Positions 27,882 through 36,630 of a DNA stretch of 57,143 nt are shown here, piece after piece. The stretch comes from Lentimicrobium sp. Its GTDB lineage: Bacteria; Bacteroidota; Bacteroidia; Bacteroidales; Lentimicrobiaceae. Below the pieces are notes generated by a model. That model saw nothing but the letters and a program-made list of their open reading frames with translations, searched no databases and was not told the origin of the DNA. The stretch spans positions 1 to 57,143 of the forward strand of contig JAHYJC010000030.1 in assembly GCA_019429275.1 (NCBI GenBank). The letters are read 5' to 3'. The position numbers and the translations under genes were made by a program. The number at the start of each line of letters is the position of its first letter. Within the stretch, counting starts at the first letter, position 1.

Positions 27882-28292
27882 TTATTTTTCTTCAGTCTCA
27901 AACTTCAATTGATGGATCAGGGGTTTTCCACCAACGGTTTTTATCAGGTAATAGGTTCTGAAAGTCCGAATACCCGATTTATAAACACCTATTGCGTATT
28001 GTGATCCATCTTTAGACTGACCCTGATGATTCTCTTTGTATGAAGTAGGTGGATATTTTGTAAAAAAATTTCTTGTAATCATTTCTGCTTGTGCTTTACT
28101 GTAAGTACCCTCGGCATCGGGCGTACTAAGATCCAGGGTTTGATTAAAATGTATTCCAAGTTCTTTGGCATTGGCTGAACGGATTGCTGAAGCTATTTTT
28201 GTGGTTAGATCCTGCGCAAAGGTCTGATTATTAGCAAAAAAAAGTGCTAATGTCAGAAATATACAATAGATAAATTTTGATTTATTAATCAT
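27882..28292 (-). CDS. DUF4783-like secreted protein
   Basis: From the ATG at 28292 the 136-residue protein begins with a signal peptide (MINKSKFIYCIFLTLALFFA, cut after NNQTFAQ) and ends in the compact domain typical of DUF4783, including GTYSKAQAEMITRNFF and SQYAIGVYKSG. The fold resembles small NTF2-like or SnoaL domains. Function is unknown. The upstream start at 28325 would place charged residues before the signal peptide and is less likely. It is the first gene of the nadC-BrkB unit. A -7 box TATCTTTG lies on the minus strand at 28369-28376. Confidence 0.78.
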   Translation of the reverse strand: MINKSKFIYCIFLTLALFFANNQTFAQDLTTKIASAIRSANAKELGIHFNQTLDLSTPDAEGTYSKAQAEMITRNFFTKYPPTSYKENHQGQSKDGSQYAIGVYKSGIRTFRTYYLIKTVGGKPLIHQLKFETEEK

Positions 28293-28593
28293 TTTGAAAG
28301 TATTTTCAATTCTCAACAGAACCATTTCTGTTGACTAAAAGGTTACTAAAAATAATCAAAAACCGAACCAAAGATAAGAAATATGCTGACTAAATCATTG
28401 TGCTTTTGTGCTTTTAAATTTTCAAATTGCTATTCCTGTATTCTTTAAGGAAACAGATATTTCTTTGAATGGATCATTCGACGTCTCAATTTATCAATTG
28501 ACGGCTTCCCGGATCAGTTTGATCCAATAAAGTTATCAGATTTCATTTAAATCACCAAATTAAGAATGAGCTATATTTGCATCAAAAGTTGTT
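28293..28593. other. Divergent intergenic region with facing -7 boxes
   Basis: No gene is visible. The minus strand has a perfect -7 box TATCTTTG at 28369-28376 toward the DUF4783-like gene. The plus strand has TATATTTG at 28572-28579, 14 nt before rlmH. No clear -33 boxes were found. Confidence 0.5.
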
Positions 28594-29067
28594 ATGCGGA
28601 TTACACTTCTCGTCATAGGGAAAACCAATGCTCAGTGGTTAAATTCCGGTATCGGTATTTACACAAAACGTTTATTACATTACACTCGTTTTGAACAGGT
28701 TGAGATTATCACACCCAAACATTTCAAACAGCTTAATTCACAACAACTTAAAGAGGCTGAGGGAAAATTGCTCTTGAAATATCTTGAAGAGGCCGATCAG
28801 GTCATTCTGCTTGATGAGCGCGGGAAAAATTATACCTCAGAAGATTTTGCCGACTGGCTGCAGAAAATGATGAATGCCGGCACCCGACACCTGGTTTTCG
28901 CAGTAGGAGGTGCTTATGGTTTTTCTGATGAGGTTTATGCTGCAGCAAGTGGAAAGTTGTCGTTATCGGCTATGACATTCTCGCATCAGATGGTACGGCT
29001 CTTTTTTGCCGAACAATTGTACCGGGCATTTACCATTCTCCGTAATGAACCCTATCATAACTCTTAA
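28594..29067 (+). CDS. rlmH: 23S rRNA (pseudouridine1915-N3)-methyltransferase
   Basis: RlmH methylates pseudouridine 1915 of 23S rRNA in the assembled ribosome. The 157-residue SPOUT protein shows the trefoil-knot signature: [17 protein letters not shown] (about 71-87), [14 protein letters not shown] (about 108-121) and the C-terminal [23 protein letters not shown] ending NEPYHNS. Length and motifs fit the whole family. It is followed by rdgB 29 bp later, with the -7 box just before its start. Confidence 0.96.
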   Translation: MRITLLVIGKTNAQWLNSGIGIYTKRLLHYTRFEQVEIITPKHFKQLNSQQLKEAEGKLLLKYLEEADQVILLDERGKNYTSEDFADWLQKMMNAGTRHLVFAVGGAYGFSDEVYAAASGKLSLSAMTFSHQMVRLFFAEQLYRAFTILRNEPYHNS

Positions 29068-29096
29068 AGTTGCTGATCATTATTAGAAAAATATTT

Positions 29097-29681
29097 ATGA
29101 AAAATTTGGTTTTTGCCACAAACAACCGGCACAAGATTGACGAGGTAAATTCAATACTAACAGGTAGTTACAGAATTATTTCTTTGTCAGAGATCGGTTG
29201 TTTTGATGATATTCCGGAAACCAGTGAAACCATTGAAGGGAATGCACTGCAGAAAGCAAGGTATATATTTGAAAATTACCAACAGGATTGTTTTGCCGAT
29301 GATACCGGTTTGGAGGTGGATGCGTTACAGGGCCGTCCGGGGGTTTATTCAGCGCGCTATGCCGGCGAAGGCAGCAGTTATGATGATAATGTGGTTAAAC
29401 TCCTTGAAGAAATGAAGAGTCAGGCTAACCGCAATGCAAGGTTCAGGACGGTGATTGCCTGGATATCAGATGGCCGTGAATTGTTTTTTGAGGGTGTCAT
29501 TGATGGCGCCATAATTTACGAGAGAAGAGGCGCTTCCGGCTTCGGTTATGATCCCGTTTTTGTCCCTAACGGTTATGATCAGACTTTTGCTGAAATGCCC
29601 CCTCAACTTAAAAACAAGATCAGCCACAGGGCGCTGGCTGTGAAAAAACTGGTTGATGCGATTCTAAAGAAAGGGAAATAA
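29097..29681 (+). CDS. rdgB: Non-canonical purine NTP pyrophosphatase (RdgB/HAM1)
   Basis: The enzyme hydrolyses dITP, ITP and XTP to the monophosphate and keeps deaminated purines out of nucleic acids. The 194-residue protein has the N-terminal [12 protein letters not shown] (about 5-16), the active-site [23 protein letters not shown] (about 66-88) and the C-terminal [27 protein letters not shown]. The ATG at 29097 was chosen because the protein then starts [10 protein letters not shown]; the in-frame start at 29070 is not conserved in character. It is translated shortly after rlmH. Confidence 0.96.
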   Translation: MKNLVFATNNRHKIDEVNSILTGSYRIISLSEIGCFDDIPETSETIEGNALQKARYIFENYQQDCFADDTGLEVDALQGRPGVYSARYAGEGSSYDDNVVKLLEEMKSQANRNARFRTVIAWISDGRELFFEGVIDGAIIYERRGASGFGYDPVFVPNGYDQTFAEMPPQLKNKISHRALAVKKLVDAILKKGK

Positions 29682-29689
29682 AACTGGAA

Positions 29690-30100
29690 TTAAAGTTCCA
29701 GATCTCCTTCGGCTTCAGGTTGATAAATAATTTCACTGATGCGAAGCTCGGCCAGTCCTACCGGCACTTTTATGGTAATTAAATCCCCTTTTCGGTAACC
29801 CAGCAGGGCAGTGGCTACCGGAGAAAATACAGAAATTTTATGCTCCGAAGGGTTTGCCTGACTCGGGTAAACAATCTGAACCTGCATGGTTTGGCTGGAG
29901 TTAACATATTTCATTTTGACAATCGAATTCATGGTTACCACGTCGGGTGGCATTTTTTCGGGAGGCAGGATTTTGGCACGGTCAAGCTCTTCCATCAATG
30001 GATTAAGGTTTATAGGTGCATTGATGCCTCCGCTCCGGGCATTATTAATTGCCGCACTTATGCGTGCATGATCCAGCGAACTGATTATGATTTCTTTCAT
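29690..30100 (-). CDS. rnk: Rnk-type GreA/GreB-like RNA polymerase-binding factor
   Basis: The 136-residue protein matches the length of E. coli Rnk. An N-terminal short helical part (residues 1-45) is followed by the FKBP-like GreA/GreB C-terminal domain, with IVYPSQANPSEHKISVFSPVATALLGYRKGDLI (about 79-111). Such proteins bind RNA polymerase and modulate elongation; the link to nucleoside diphosphate kinase levels is historical. It lies alone and converges on rdgB with 8 bp between the stops. A terminator-like hairpin stands 19 nt before its start, so expression may involve attenuation. Confidence 0.85.
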   Translation of the reverse strand: MKEIIISSLDHARISAAINNARSGGINAPINLNPLMEELDRAKILPPEKMPPDVVTMNSIVKMKYVNSSQTMQVQIVYPSQANPSEHKISVFSPVATALLGYRKGDLITIKVPVGLAELRISEIIYQPEAEGDLEL

Positions 30101-30119
30101 GATGATTTTTTTGAAATAA

Positions 30120-30142
30120 AAAAGCCGGGTGTAACCCGGCTT
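30120..30142 (-). terminator. Terminator-like hairpin in the rnk leader
   Basis: Arms AAAGCCGGGT (30120-30129) and ACCCGGCTTT (30133-30142) enclose a GTA loop. On the minus strand the stem is followed by TTTTTTATTT, a typical intrinsic terminator. It lies between the TonB receptor gene and rnk. A perfect -7 box TATCTTTG stands upstream on the minus strand (30225-30232), so the hairpin may be inside the rnk transcript. Confidence 0.75.
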
Positions 30143-30224
30143 TATGATATGGGCAGGGTTCTTTTAATTGAAAATTGTAAAGACAAATTGAAATTTATTC
30201 TTCATGCAATCTTGTCATTTTGTA

Positions 30225-30232
30225 CAAAGATA
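30225..30232 (-). promoter_or_regulatory. Candidate -7 box upstream of the rnk hairpin
   Basis: The minus strand reads TATCTTTG, with TTTCG (complement of 30251-30255) 18 nt upstream as a poor -33 box. Transcription from here would pass through the hairpin before rnk. Confidence 0.45.
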
Positions 30233-30366
30233 GGAAAAAAAGAAACTGGACGAAAATTCAGAGGTTCTTGCACAAACTTTTCTCAGGAAGTATTTTGTAA
30301 GCTTAATCTGCAATCAGTGGTAACCCGTTCGGTTGATTCTCCTTTAGTTATTTTGGTCGATCACTT

Positions 30367-32784
30367 TCAGAAATGCGCCCTCAGGGTAACGATGAAATTT
30401 CTGCCCGGAGCACTTATTCCTGAAGCAAAAGGCCGATAAAGTTTATCAGTAATGTTTTCAACACCGGTATTAAGTGTCAGAGTCCGGTTTATATACCAGG
30501 CTGCTTTAAAGTTGAGGGTCGCCCACGAAGGCACAAAAGGATTTCCGTTTTTATCTTTGGCATATGGCGTTGCATCAACTCTCTCCGAAAGGGGCAGGTC
30601 CTCAAATTCCATTCCTGCATTGTATTCGGTATAGAGGTCAAGCCGGAGTTTCTTCATTTCCCAGGTTACATGGGTGCTGCCGAATAGGGGCACGGCATGT
30701 CGTAAAGGGTAATATTTCAGACTGTCATCGCTCTGCTCCTTGCCGTTCTGATAGTTGAGAATGGTACGGAAGCCAAAACCATTTCCAAAACTTAACTTTA
30801 CACTACCCTGAATGCCGGTTACCCGAGCTTTGGTGATATTCTGAATGGCCTGAACCCTGCTTAACACTCCGTCGTAAATGATGCTGTCTGATCCGTTGTA
30901 ACTGAAATCACGTCGGGCGAGGGCGTTTTCGAGCAGGGTATAATATAAACTCAGGTCTGCTTTCAAAAATTCCCCATAGGTAAAGGCAGCTCCTGCTTCG
31001 GCATTCCAGGCATATTCAGGTTTTAGTCCGGCATTTGGAACCACAACTGAACCCGGTTCTGAATCAAAAACTTTTCCCAGATCATCGATATTTGGCGAAC
31101 GGAAACCAGAAGATAAGCTCCCGTAAATCTTCCAGTTTAAAACCGGGCTATAGGTAAGGCCTGCACTTCCATTTAAAGCACCATTTCCGAGTGATGCTCT
31201 GGTAAACGGAAATTGAAATAAGCTGGTGTCGAATTCGGCTTCCAGCGCAATATAACTGTATCGCAATCCGGCATTCATCACCATTTTTGGATTAAGATGA
31301 TATTTAGCATTTGTGTAAAGCGACCAGGATTGCCAGGTTGATCCATCAGGATACCGGGTGTTTACCGGCGAAATTTCACCATTGTCTATATTGGTCCTGT
31401 TTGCTTCTGAGCCTACCAGGTTATAAATTGCTTCACTCCCATAAAACAGCGTTAACCTGTCGTTAAGTTTTTTATCAAGATCGAAATTTGCAGAAAAGGC
31501 ATTTACGGTTTCATACTGATTTCGAAGTTTTTTGTTGTTCATTTTCCGGTCGTGCCGGCTCTCTCTGTACAATTGGTGGGCTGCAGTAATCCTCAATTGA
31601 TCAAAAATACCTCTGTCACTCCTCATTCGGGCAGAAATGCGGTTCATTATCCATTTCTGCGGGCCGTAATACCATTCGGCATTCACCAGTTTTCCGTCAT
31701 TTCCTGATAAATAGAGCCTGTCATACCGCGGAGCATCTGAGGTGGATGAATAGTAGAAACCATAATCAATGTCAAAATTTTCTTTTGGCCTGAACGCAAT
31801 TTTCTGAAGCAGATTCAGCTGGCTGTAGCCCGAATAGACCTGTTTTGCCGGATCATCATTTTCGACTTCAATGTCGATGCCATTTTCAGTTTTTTGGTAG
31901 TTAGGTCTCAAAAATGCTTCATTTCCTTTTGAACCGGCTTTGAGATCGTCGTAATCTGACCAGGAAAAACTCGTTACAAAAGCCCACTTTTTCATGCCGA
32001 TATTAAAATCGAGATGACCGGTTTTTTCATGATTGGCCGAAGAAAAACGTGTAAAAGCCTGGCCGTTTACCAAAGTATGTCCGTTTTGAGTAAACTTCGG
32101 ACTCAGCGTGTGAAAATCCATAACACCGCCAATGGCGTCGCTGCCATACATTACAGCGCCGGGGCCAAAAAGGATTTCATTGTTTTCGACAGAAGCAGCA
32201 TCAATCGAAATCACATTCTGCAGGTTGCCTGTTCTGAATATGGCATTATTCATTCTTACCCCATCTACAACCAGCATTACACGGTTGGTGGCAAAGCCGC
32301 GCAGTATAGGTGAGCCGCCGGCCAACTGGCTTTTCTGAATGTAGGCGTATCCGCCCACATTCAACAGGTCGGCTGCCGTTTGCGGATTTGCAAATGAAAT
32401 TTGTTGCATATTTATCTTTTCAACCCTGTGCGGAATCTCGCGTTCATTTTGCTCCCAACGGTTGGCCGAAATAACTACTTCATCCAGGGTAAATCGCGCA
32501 GTAGACAAATCAATAAAAAATTGCAGTTTTCCTGCTTCAGCAAATGATAATACTCTTCTTTGATACCCAATATGTCTGAAAACTATACTATCAGCATACT
32601 TAAATTCAGCGAAATTGGCCTGGCCGTGAATATTTGTGGTAACGGATGTGGCTGGTTTTTGAGAGATGATGGCAACATTGGCAATGGGTTGTCCGGTGGT
32701 TCTGTCAACAACAGTTATTTTCTGTGCGCTTACTATTATTTGAAGTGAACAAAAGACAAATACAAAGATTAACCTGAGTAGCAT
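30367..32784 (-). CDS. TonB-dependent outer-membrane receptor (heme/siderophore type)
   Basis: The 805-residue protein imports a bound ligand across the outer membrane using TonB energy. It has a signal peptide (to about residue 20), a carboxypeptidase-regulatory-like N-domain (about 22-95), and a TonB-box-like DEVVIS stretch (about 101-106). The plug domain (about 120-225) shows GGSPILRGFATNRVMLVVDGVRMNN and GAVMYGSDAIGGVM. A 22-strand barrel follows, ending in the aromatic GRNFIVTLRAHF. The plug signature is like the hemoglobin/transferrin receptor subgroup, but the ligand is not certain. No lipoprotein partner is beside it. A -7 box TAATTTTG (complement of 32845-32852) lies upstream. Confidence 0.9.
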   Translation of the reverse strand: MLLRLIFVFVFCSLQIIVSAQKITVVDRTTGQPIANVAIISQKPATSVTTNIHGQANFAEFKYADSIVFRHIGYQRRVLSFAEAGKLQFFIDLSTARFTLDEVVISANRWEQNEREIPHRVEKINMQQISFANPQTAADLLNVGGYAYIQKSQLAGGSPILRGFATNRVMLVVDGVRMNNAIFRTGNLQNVISIDAASVENNEILFGPGAVMYGSDAIGGVMDFHTLSPKFTQNGHTLVNGQAFTRFSSANHEKTGHLDFNIGMKKWAFVTSFSWSDYDDLKAGSKGNEAFLRPNYQKTENGIDIEVENDDPAKQVYSGYSQLNLLQKIAFRPKENFDIDYGFYYSSTSDAPRYDRLYLSGNDGKLVNAEWYYGPQKWIMNRISARMRSDRGIFDQLRITAAHQLYRESRHDRKMNNKKLRNQYETVNAFSANFDLDKKLNDRLTLFYGSEAIYNLVGSEANRTNIDNGEISPVNTRYPDGSTWQSWSLYTNAKYHLNPKMVMNAGLRYSYIALEAEFDTSLFQFPFTRASLGNGALNGSAGLTYSPVLNWKIYGSLSSGFRSPNIDDLGKVFDSEPGSVVVPNAGLKPEYAWNAEAGAAFTYGEFLKADLSLYYTLLENALARRDFSYNGSDSIIYDGVLSRVQAIQNITKARVTGIQGSVKLSFGNGFGFRTILNYQNGKEQSDDSLKYYPLRHAVPLFGSTHVTWEMKKLRLDLYTEYNAGMEFEDLPLSERVDATPYAKDKNGNPFVPSWATLNFKAAWYINRTLTLNTGVENITDKLYRPFASGISAPGRNFIVTLRAHF

Positions 32785-32844
32785 TCCTGAAAGGTGTAAA
32801 AAGAGTTGAACGAGATTGATTAAAAGTTGAAAATTTTAGGTTTG

Positions 32845-32852
32845 CAAAATTA
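32845..32852 (-). promoter_or_regulatory. -7 box for the TonB-dependent receptor
   Basis: The minus strand reads TAATTTTG 60 nt before the start, a perfect -7 box. A TTG (complement of 32875-32877) is 22 nt upstream. Confidence 0.5.
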
Positions 32853-33077
32853 CAAATTTAAAAGCCTTAATGGGCAACATATTTATCTGATCATTATTGT
32901 TTCAAGGAGTTTTCCGGAAATGAATCCCAAAAAAAATTGACCACAAAAACCTGGCCGGATATCAGGAATAAATTAAAAGTGATTGTCTGTTTTCAGGAAT
33001 TTCTGACTTACAATGCCGTTAAGCATCATAACTGCCTCTGGTAATCGTGTTTTTGCTTTGAAAGGACGTTATTATAA

Positions 33078-33998
33078 TTATTTAAGCTCAAAAAGATTCT
33101 CAATGGACAGGTACCTTTCTCCGGTATCGTAGTTAAATGTTAAAATTCTGGCACCTTTTGGAATTTCTGTTATTTTTTTTGCGACAGCAGCCAAGGAAGC
33201 TCCGGTCGAAATTCCAACAAAAATTCCTTCCTGCAACGCAATTTTTCGCGAAAATTCGAATGCCTCCTCTTTCCCGACCTTAATCACCCCATCTATTAAA
33301 TCACTTCTGAAAATCTGTGGAACAAATCCGGCACCAATTCCCTGAATTGGATGAGGTCCGGGTTCACCCCCGCTCAAAACAGGTGAAAGCTCCGGCTCAA
33401 CTGCAAATACTTTAAGGTTTGGGAACAGGGGTTTCAGCACCATCGCAACACCGGTTATATGTCCACCGGTTCCAACACCGGTTATGATATAGTCCAGTCC
33501 TTCGGGAAAATCAGTCAGTATTTCCTGTGCTGTTGTTTTCCGGTGTATTTCAACATTCGCCTGGTTGTTGAATTGTTGAGGCATCCATGCGTTAGGTGTG
33601 GCTTGCGCCAGTTCGTTAGCTCTTTCAATGGCTCCCTTCATCCCTTTTTCGCGGGATGTAAGTTCGAATTTTGCGCCATAAACCGACATTAGTTTTCGTC
33701 GTTCAATACTCATTGACTCCGGCATGACCAGAATCAACTTATAGCCTTTTACCGCAGCAACCATTGCAAGGCCAATTCCGGTGTTGCCTGATGTTGGTTC
33801 TATAATGGTGCTATCTTCAGTCAGAATACCCTTATTTTCAGCATCTTCGATCATAGCCAGAGCAATCCTGTCTTTAATACTGTTGCCCGGATTGCTCTTT
33901 TCCAATTTAATCCAGACCTCATGCGACCGGCCAAAAAGTTTATTGATTCTTACATGCGGCGTGTTGCCTATGATTTCTAGAATGTTGTTTGCTTTCAT
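33078..33998 (-). CDS. cysK: Cysteine synthase A (O-acetylserine sulfhydrylase)
   Basis: CysK makes L-cysteine from O-acetylserine and sulfide with pyridoxal phosphate. The 306-residue protein has the PLP lysine K42 in NPGNSIKDR, the substrate loop TSGNTG (69-74), [17 protein letters not shown] and [10 protein letters not shown], and the full-length C-terminal half. The next gene upstream is cysE, 13 bp away, so the two steps of cysteine synthesis are encoded together; CysE and CysK commonly form a regulatory complex. Confidence 0.96.
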   Translation of the reverse strand: MKANNILEIIGNTPHVRINKLFGRSHEVWIKLEKSNPGNSIKDRIALAMIEDAENKGILTEDSTIIEPTSGNTGIGLAMVAAVKGYKLILVMPESMSIERRKLMSVYGAKFELTSREKGMKGAIERANELAQATPNAWMPQQFNNQANVEIHRKTTAQEILTDFPEGLDYIITGVGTGGHITGVAMVLKPLFPNLKVFAVEPELSPVLSGGEPGPHPIQGIGAGFVPQIFRSDLIDGVIKVGKEEAFEFSRKIALQEGIFVGISTGASLAAVAKKITEIPKGARILTFNYDTGERYLSIENLFELK

Positions 33999-34011
33999 AA
34001 TGTGGTAATTA

Positions 34012-34827
34012 TTAAATTACAAAATTCAGGGGTTCAGTAAATGTTGAATTGTTTTTAATAACGGTTTCGCTTCTGTGGAATACCAGCGAATTGGCCGGAA
34101 CTGATCTGGTGATCCAGACATTGCCTCCGATTACCGTATCATTTCCGATTACGGTTTTTCCACCAAGAATGGTAGCATTGGCATAAATAATAACCCTGTT
34201 GCCGATGGTCGGATGTCTTTTAGTTTCAGCACTTTCACGGGTTACACTCAAAGCGCCTAAAGTCACTCCCTGATAGATTATTACATCGTTTCCAATCTCA
34301 CAGGTTTCTCCTATTACCACACCGGTTCCATGGTCAATTAAAAACCTTTCCCCAATGGAAGCCCCTGGGTGAATGTCGATTCCTGTTTTACTGTGCGAAT
34401 ACTCTGACAACAGCCGCGGTATGATGGGCGCTTTCATTTTAAAAAGTTCATGGGCCAGCCGGTGAATTGAGATTGCAAAAAATCCGGGATAAGCGTAGAG
34501 AACTTCGTCGATCGAAGCGGCTGCCGGATCGGAATGGTAAAAGGCTTTCAGGTCATCTCTCAACAAAGCATGAATATGAGGCAACTTTTCAAAAAACGGC
34601 TCAATAAATACCTCTGCACTTACATTGCATTGATTCGTCTGATCAATAAAATCAGTCAATCTTTCCTTCAATTCAATCTCTTTATAGTTGAAGGTATTTT
34701 CGTCGCCATAGGCAGGGTGAATGCAGAAAAGCCATTCAAACAACTCATCAGCCCAACGAGACAGTAGTTTTCTATCGAATGAAATTTTCAGAAATCTGGC
34801 ATTATGTTCAAAAACCGGGTTTGGCAT
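34012..34827 (-). CDS. cysE: Serine O-acetyltransferase
   Basis: The enzyme acetylates L-serine with acetyl-CoA to give O-acetylserine. The 271-residue protein has the N-terminal helical domain and a left-handed beta-helix of hexapeptide repeats with [48 protein letters not shown] (about 145-195). This includes the catalytic DHG pair. It ends IKNNSTF..LNFVI; the C-terminal isoleucine resembles the tail that docks in the CysK active site. It precedes cysK by 13 bp in a two-gene unit. Confidence 0.95.
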   Translation of the reverse strand: MPNPVFEHNARFLKISFDRKLLSRWADELFEWLFCIHPAYGDENTFNYKEIELKERLTDFIDQTNQCNVSAEVFIEPFFEKLPHIHALLRDDLKAFYHSDPAAASIDEVLYAYPGFFAISIHRLAHELFKMKAPIIPRLLSEYSHSKTGIDIHPGASIGERFLIDHGTGVVIGETCEIGNDVIIYQGVTLGALSVTRESAETKRHPTIGNRVIIYANATILGGKTVIGNDTVIGGNVWITRSVPANSLVFHRSETVIKNNSTFTEPLNFVI

Positions 34828-35222
34828 ATTTTCAACTTCCTTTCTTTTATTTGTTTAATGATTTGATGAAAAGCAGGTACAAAAAAACCCTTCATCAGAG
34901 GAAAGGTTTTTACTTTTAGTTTCAATGTTTTAAATGTCTTTCAAAACTGCAAAGCAAAATTCTTCCTGTGTTTATCAGAAATACAGCAACACCAAGCCTT
35001 TTGGGTAAAGTTAGAGTTGTTTATATACTGATCAGTGATTGCAGCAGAATATATTTGAAGCTTTATTTCCAGCAAGAATGTTTTTTGCAGAATCAAATTA
35101 ATAAACATACATTAAGCAAACTTGTTCACTCGACTTGATTCTTGTTCAGTATATTGAGAGAATTTTTAAATGCATTCAAAAGCCGGATAAAACCAAAATT
35201 TCAAATGAGAGGGATCAGCGAT
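34828..35222. other. Intergenic region upstream of cysE
   Basis: No gene is visible in these 395 bases. An imperfect hairpin (34883-34892 with 34902-34911, one mismatch) with A and T runs is probably the terminator of the DUF2007-like gene on the minus strand. The stretch 34950-35200 holds no recognised element. A 68-codon plus-strand frame here lacks any family resemblance. Confidence 0.4.
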
Positions 35223-35477
35223 CTATTCCTCTTTCTTAAGATTGTTTTCAAACTCTGCTACAATCAGAATTGCCTTATAATAATTAATCTGATCAACCAC
35301 TACTTTTACAGAACCCACACCACCGGATGCTGTCCACCAGGGATTTAGGGTTCCAATAATTTCATCTTTCAAAAATGCTTCTATTTCTGCATCATCCAGA
35401 ATGCTTTTCAGCAATCCGGCCTGCCATGCGTTTCCCGAATAAATTACTACCGGCTCATTTTCGATATTTATGTTCAT
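35223..35477 (-). CDS. DUF2007-like putative signal-transducing protein
   Basis: An 84-residue soluble protein with VVIYSGNAWQAGLLKSILDDAEIEAFLKDE (about 11-40), the signature of the small DUF2007 family with a ferredoxin-like fold. The GTLNPWWTASGG turn and the KVVVDQINYYKAILIV strand fit the rest of the domain. The family is often called a putative signal transducer but its role is unproven. It is a single gene, with a likely terminator 340 nt downstream. Confidence 0.8.
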   Translation of the reverse strand: MNINIENEPVVIYSGNAWQAGLLKSILDDAEIEAFLKDEIIGTLNPWWTASGGVGSVKVVVDQINYYKAILIVAEFENNLKKEE

Positions 35478-35713
35478 GTTTATTTTCTTTAGTTGACTCC
35501 CAATGTGGTCGGAATCAGGTGGTCCCTTTTTTTCAGCCGATTCTGGTTATGAGTTTTCTCCAAAAATTATCTTCAAGGAAGGGGAGTTGGTCATTTCAAT
35601 GAGAATATAAAGAAATAAACAACATTCTTATCCGAGCCTCATAAGAGTTTGGATGCTCAACAGAAAATAAATCAAGTTAAATCAAAATGCACATCCATTG
35701 CAGATAATCTTAA

Positions 35714-36442
35714 TTAATTGATCAGATCTACCCGCCAATCGCCTTCTTCATAAATTTCAAACTCAAACCGCACCTGATGGGTTGCGGTGCGCAATTTATT
35801 GAAAGTAGTATAGCTTATTTTGAAGGTAACCGGAAATACAATGCCTTCGTAGCCAATAAGTGGTCCCAGGTTAACCTGATAACCACTATTTGCATTGATA
35901 AATAATTCGCTGATTCCCGAATTTGGTGAGCCGTTCTGGTAAAATCCGACCAAAACCCGCTTGTTGATGTCGCCGTATTTTCTGATGGTGTATCGTTCAA
36001 CACCGGTATTTGAAATGATCATGGGTTTTCTGACTACCGGGCCGGCATACCTGTCGTTAATCCACATGCCCACCGAAACTGTGTCATTCCCATTGAAAAA
36101 GAAGGAATAGGACCCCTCTCCATGTCTTTTTCCCTTTTCCCAGCTTCCATTGTAAACCTCTCCGGTTGACCAGGTGTAAATTCCTTTTCCGTGAGGAAGT
36201 CCCTTAATAAACTGACCTTCATAATGGTCAATGCCATTGGCAATTCCTTTGCCTGAAGCCAGGCCTTTTTTACATTTTCCTGTATAGGATCCATCAATTG
36301 AGGGCTTCAAAACACGACAGGTTTCCTGAGAAATTGCTTCCTGACACAGGAAACTGCTCAGCAGGAAAAGAATGGTAAACAGAGACTTTGTCAAAACTAT
36401 CTGGGTTTTAAGGTTGATTTTTTGTGTAGTAAAGTTAAACAT
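35714..36442 (-). CDS. Secreted protein with MORN repeats
   Basis: From the ATG at 36442 the protein is 242 residues long with a basic N-terminus, a signal peptide (LTKSLFTILFLLSSFLC, cleaved near EAISQ) and two to three MORN repeats (GSYTGKCKKGLASGKG, HYEGQFIKGLPHGKG, VYNGSWEKGKRHGEG). A C-terminal region with no recognised domain follows. MORN repeats bind phospholipids or act as spacers in other systems. The longer in-frame reading from 36568 would begin inside the terminator of the peptidase gene, so it is not used. Confidence 0.75.
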   Translation of the reverse strand: MFNFTTQKINLKTQIVLTKSLFTILFLLSSFLCQEAISQETCRVLKPSIDGSYTGKCKKGLASGKGIANGIDHYEGQFIKGLPHGKGIYTWSTGEVYNGSWEKGKRHGEGSYSFFFNGNDTVSVGMWINDRYAGPVVRKPMIISNTGVERYTIRKYGDINKRVLVGFYQNGSPNSGISELFINANSGYQVNLGPLIGYEGIVFPVTFKISYTTFNKLRTATHQVRFEFEIYEEGDWRVDLIN

Positions 36443-36558
36443 TTTTACAGCCATTTTGCAAGCCATGGCAATCTGTTTTTTTTGACTTATATTTTTTTTT
36501 GATAAAAATCCGAAAGGGCAAAATTGTTCCGGGTTTAGCCAGAAGAACTTTAATAAAA

Positions 36559-36594
36559 AAATCAGCACCTGCAGGCAACTACAGGTGCTGATTT
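36559..36594 (-). terminator. Terminator after the S9 peptidase gene
   Basis: A perfect 13-bp inverted repeat (36559-36571 with 36582-36594, arms AAATCAGCACCTG) around a 10-nt loop. On the minus strand it is followed by a run of seven T residues. Confidence 0.85.
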
Positions 36595-36630
36595 AAAAAT
36601 TTTCTGTTTCACAACGTTTTGCTTCTCAGG

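Noticed and set aside
36443-36568. Longer N-terminus of the MORN-repeat protein
   Set aside because: The upstream start lies inside the peptidase terminator, and the added residues come before a normal signal peptide.
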